Of a DNA stretch of 64,000 bases, positions 61,855-64,000 are shown piece after piece; the first letter of the stretch is position 1; each line of letters begins with the position of its first letter. The notes beneath the pieces are model-generated. The model was not told the DNA's origin, made no database searches, and saw only the letters and a list, made by a program, of their open reading frames with translations. The DNA comes from Aquimarina sp. BL5 (GTDB lineage Bacteria > Bacteroidota > Bacteroidia > Flavobacteriales > Flavobacteriaceae). Both the position numbers and the translations under genes were made by a program. The stretch covers positions 2,503,501-2,567,500 of the forward strand of contig NZ_CP031963.1 of NCBI RefSeq assembly GCF_003443675.1. The letters run 5' to 3'.

Positions 61855-63074
61855 AAGAACTAATTCTATTAGACTTATTCTCTGGAATTGGAGGATTTCC
61901 TGAAGGATTAAAAGAGGCTGGTTTTCGATTCAAAAAACATTATTTCAGTGAAATTGATCCTTTTGCAATCGCTAATTATTCTTACAATTTCAAAAACTCA
62001 ATCTATGCAGGACCTATCGAAGACATCAAAAAAGGAACAATCACAAAACCAGATATTATCACCTTCGGTTCCCCTTGCCAAGATCTTTCGATTGCTGGAA
62101 AACGGGAAGGGATCAAAGGAAGTAAAAGCAAACTCTTTTTTGAAGCAATTAGAATCCTTAACCTCTATAAACCCAGTCTGTTTATCTTTGAAAACGTCAA
62201 AGGACTTTTCTCTAGTAACCAGGGCAAAGACTTTGAAATCGTACTTAAATCGTTTGCCAACCTTGGGATATATGACATCCAATGGCAATTGCTTAATACT
62301 TCCTGGTTTCTCCCCCAGAATCGAGAGCGTATCTACCTTGTCGGATCACTTAGAGGACAAACCCGCCCCGAAGTATTTCCTATCGGAGAAAGCTGTCAAA
62401 AGACTGAAAACTGCACTAGAAAAAAACTCTCGGAAGCCAACATTTCTTCAACAATACATACCAAAGCAGGTGACTCATACGTAAAAGATAATCCTTATAT
62501 ATTAACCATTAGAAGCGGTAGAAATGTAAAAAGAGGATCAAAAGTAGAGTTTAGAAAAGATGTTAATACCAATTGTCTTACCGGAGTTCCTCAAGACAAT
62601 TTATTGCACAATAATTGGATGCCATTAAGAAAGGAACGTACGGAGAAAGCTAAAAGAATTCGAAAAAATCATCAAAAAGAAGGAAATGATTATGCTCCAT
62701 TTCAGGAAAAGCAATTTGTGCCTCGTATGGATGGTAAAACAAGTGCTATTCTGGCACAAGGATATCGAGATAACCTATTAACCAATTTAGAGTGTATCCG
62801 TAAATTCACTCCTTTAGAATGTGAACGTTTACAGGGTTTTCCGGATCATTGGACAAAATATGGTGTTCGGGATGGAAAACAAATAGAGCTTAGTGACAGT
62901 AGACGGTATCAATTGATCGGAAACGCGGTTAGCGTTCCTGTAGTTAAAATGGTTGGAATACAACTTATAAAAAGTATGTTCAAGCAGAATAGTAGAAAGA
63001 AGAATAACGATCGAAATATTCTAAAGCTACAATCAAAAGCTTTACGACTTCAACTTTTATTCTCAAAATCATAA
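61851..63074 (+). CDS. C5-cytosine DNA methyltransferase
   Basis: This is a 407-aa enzyme with all key motifs: DLFSGIGGFPEGL (motif I, AdoMet), PCQDLSIAG (motif IV, catalytic Cys), FENVKGL (VI), QNRERIYLVG (VIII), LTPLECERLQGFPDHW-type motif IX/X region (here FTPLECERLQGFP) and IGNAVSVPVV (X). The target-recognition region lies around residues 190-310. It would methylate cytosine at an unknown site. No restriction enzyme is adjacent, so it is probably an orphan protecting the element. It is coupled to RadC by a 4-bp overlap. Confidence 0.95.
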   Translation: MKELILLDLFSGIGGFPEGLKEAGFRFKKHYFSEIDPFAIANYSYNFKNSIYAGPIEDIKKGTITKPDIITFGSPCQDLSIAGKREGIKGSKSKLFFEAIRILNLYKPSLFIFENVKGLFSSNQGKDFEIVLKSFANLGIYDIQWQLLNTSWFLPQNRERIYLVGSLRGQTRPEVFPIGESCQKTENCTRKKLSEANISSTIHTKAGDSYVKDNPYILTIRSGRNVKRGSKVEFRKDVNTNCLTGVPQDNLLHNNWMPLRKERTEKAKRIRKNHQKEGNDYAPFQEKQFVPRMDGKTSAILAQGYRDNLLTNLECIRKFTPLECERLQGFPDHWTKYGVRDGKQIELSDSRRYQLIGNAVSVPVVKMVGIQLIKSMFKQNSRKKNNDRNILKLQSKALRLQLLFSKS

Positions 63075-63127
63075 CCCATCCCGAACTATCCAGAAAGTAA
63101 TACGATCATTTAGGATACTATTACCAA

Positions 63128-64000
63128 ATGGAAAAACCCGTTATTTCATTTGAAAATTACAACGATGCTATCCTTCAGGTCAGCATTAAATCATTACCAA
63201 AGATCCTGCAAAAAGGACATCAATTCTTTATAGAAGCCAAAGACTTTTATCACCAAGAACCAGAAATCAAAGAAACTATTGACATCTATCTGAAGCAGTT
63301 GAACGCATATCTATCTGTTCAAGAAAACTTGATTAAGAATAATGCTTCTATTTCCTTTATCAGGACTTTTCTAGATATGCATAGCACCATTAAATCTAAA
63401 AATGAATTAAAGAGCTTCATTTATGCATTACAAAAAGCAGTATCTAAAAAAGAAATCACCAAAAATGATCCTTATGCTATGCACATAGATAAGTTACAAC
63501 ATAAATTGATCAAACAGCATAATGAAATGATCCTGCAGGAACAGGTAAAAATTATCATCAATCGCAAATGGCGATCTGAACTTAAAACTATTGTGAATCA
63601 AAACCCAACAGTGGGTTTATCAGGTATTGAGTATATGGTTTCTAAAGAGAATAAAAACATCCCTATTACCGATACCAAGAATAATATATTGTTTACGTCA
63701 TTTGATCAACAGCCCTTGACCAGCACTACCCCTACGTTTCGATTACCTGGAGCAATGGGAGAACTGTTGGGAGATTTAGAAAAGTTTGAATTAGCTATCA
63801 CCATTGAAGGTGATCAAGGAGGTGGTAAAACAAGATTTACATATCAACTAGCAGATGCATTTGCTGAAATGGGAAATAATGTTGCCATTTTCACTTTGGA
63901 GATCGGCGGTAAATCAGACTTGATCACCAGGATGAAAAATGAATACCTTAGTCCACAAAATAGAAATCGTATCTCTAGAGCAGACAGGCTTCCCAATGGA
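63128..64000 (+). CDS. RecA/DnaB-like P-loop ATPase (partial, runs off window)
   Basis: The frame is open for 291 codons from ATG 63128 to the window edge. About 220 helical residues precede a Walker A motif (GDQGGGKTRF, around residue 228), followed by VAIFTLEIGGKSDLITRM, which resembles the DnaB/RadA segment VAIFSLEM. This points to a RecA-fold helicase or recombinase for element replication. A packaging ATPase is an alternative that needs the missing C-terminus. Confidence 0.7.
   Translation, partial: MEKPVISFENYNDAILQVSIKSLPKILQKGHQFFIEAKDFYHQEPEIKETIDIYLKQLNAYLSVQENLIKNNASISFIRTFLDMHSTIKSKNELKSFIYALQKAVSKKEITKNDPYAMHIDKLQHKLIKQHNEMILQEQVKIIINRKWRSELKTIVNQNPTVGLSGIEYMVSKENKNIPITDTKNNILFTSFDQQPLTSTTPTFRLPGAMGELLGDLEKFELAITIEGDQGGGKTRFTYQLADAFAEMGNNVAIFTLEIGGKSDLITRMKNEYLSPQNRNRISRADRLPNG

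Larger units (their letters stand above)
13250..64000. mobile_element. integrated genomic island (left end in window, right end not seen)
   Basis: The island begins at the truncated tRNA-Leu with an adjacent tyrosine recombinase. It plausibly contains the RiPP cluster, the RHS toxin system and the phage-like module. No second copy of the anticodon-arm core was noticed inside the window, so the right boundary is unknown. The cargo could also represent several nested insertions. The left boundary is well supported; the rightward extent is inference. Confidence 0.45.

Noticed and set aside
1..64000. Insertion sequences and transposases
   Set aside because: No transposase gene or terminal inverted repeat pair with target duplication was recognised.

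Overview
The window is AT-rich DNA from a Bacteroidota bacterium, most likely a marine member of the Flavobacteriaceae. The evidence is a fucose/sulfatase catabolic operon, lipoproteins with short signal peptides, secreted RHS proteins of the two-gene Bacteroidota type, a split LanB, and a TPR-TM-AraC regulator. No rRNA or marker gene is present, so the genus cannot be fixed.

Layout. (1) 1-10.4 kb: an AraC regulator divergent from an L-fucose operon (enolase-superfamily dehydratase, SDR, aldo/keto reductase, Zn-dehydrogenase, FucP-type permease, mutarotase, GH29 alpha-L-fucosidase, sulfatase). This fits removal of sulfate and fucose from a fucoidan-like glycan, then non-phosphorylative oxidation of the fucose. 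(2) 10.4-13.2 kb: an unknown secreted protein, a double-glycine Cys-rich peptide precursor, and two near-identical promoter-plus-hairpin units. (3) 13.19-13.25 kb: the 3' part of a tRNA-Leu(UAA) gene cut at the anticodon arm, followed by a tyrosine recombinase. This is the left end of an integrated element that extends right, probably past the window. (4) 14.6-30.5 kb, minus strand: a RiPP cluster with a split lanthipeptide dehydratase, a 51-aa precursor peptide, a second decayed precursor, a TPR-TM-AraC regulator, three lipoprotein prolyl oligopeptidases, two secreted subtilases and one subtilase pseudogene. No LanC cyclase or ABC exporter is visible. (5) 30.9-43.7 kb: an ECF sigma factor and a two-gene secreted RHS system. 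The second RHS protein carries twelve exact-length 80-aa Ig-like repeats and ends in an RNase A-like CdiA toxin domain, followed by a CdiI-type immunity gene. (6) 43.9-49.1 kb: an RteC-like protein, an excisionase-like HTH protein, a winged-helix protein, an iteron-like repeat region and a lipoprotein.

(7) 49.1-59.9 kb: about 19 tightly packed small genes transcribed rightward behind a perfect palindrome and a divergent small HTH gene. About half encode single- or multi-pass membrane proteins. Others are a transglutaminase-like protein, small beta-rich proteins, a peptidoglycan-binding protein, a holin-like protein, a CHAP endolysin and an L,D-transpeptidase-like protein. No terminase, portal, tail or tape-measure gene is seen. 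The layout fits the structural and lysis module of a tailless, membrane-containing phage-like element. That is an inference and the most novel part of the window. (8) 59.9-64 kb: a membrane-anchored ExoVII large-subunit homologue, a RadC/JAB protein, a complete C5-cytosine methyltransferase and the first 291 residues of a RecA/DnaB-like ATPase, which runs off the window.
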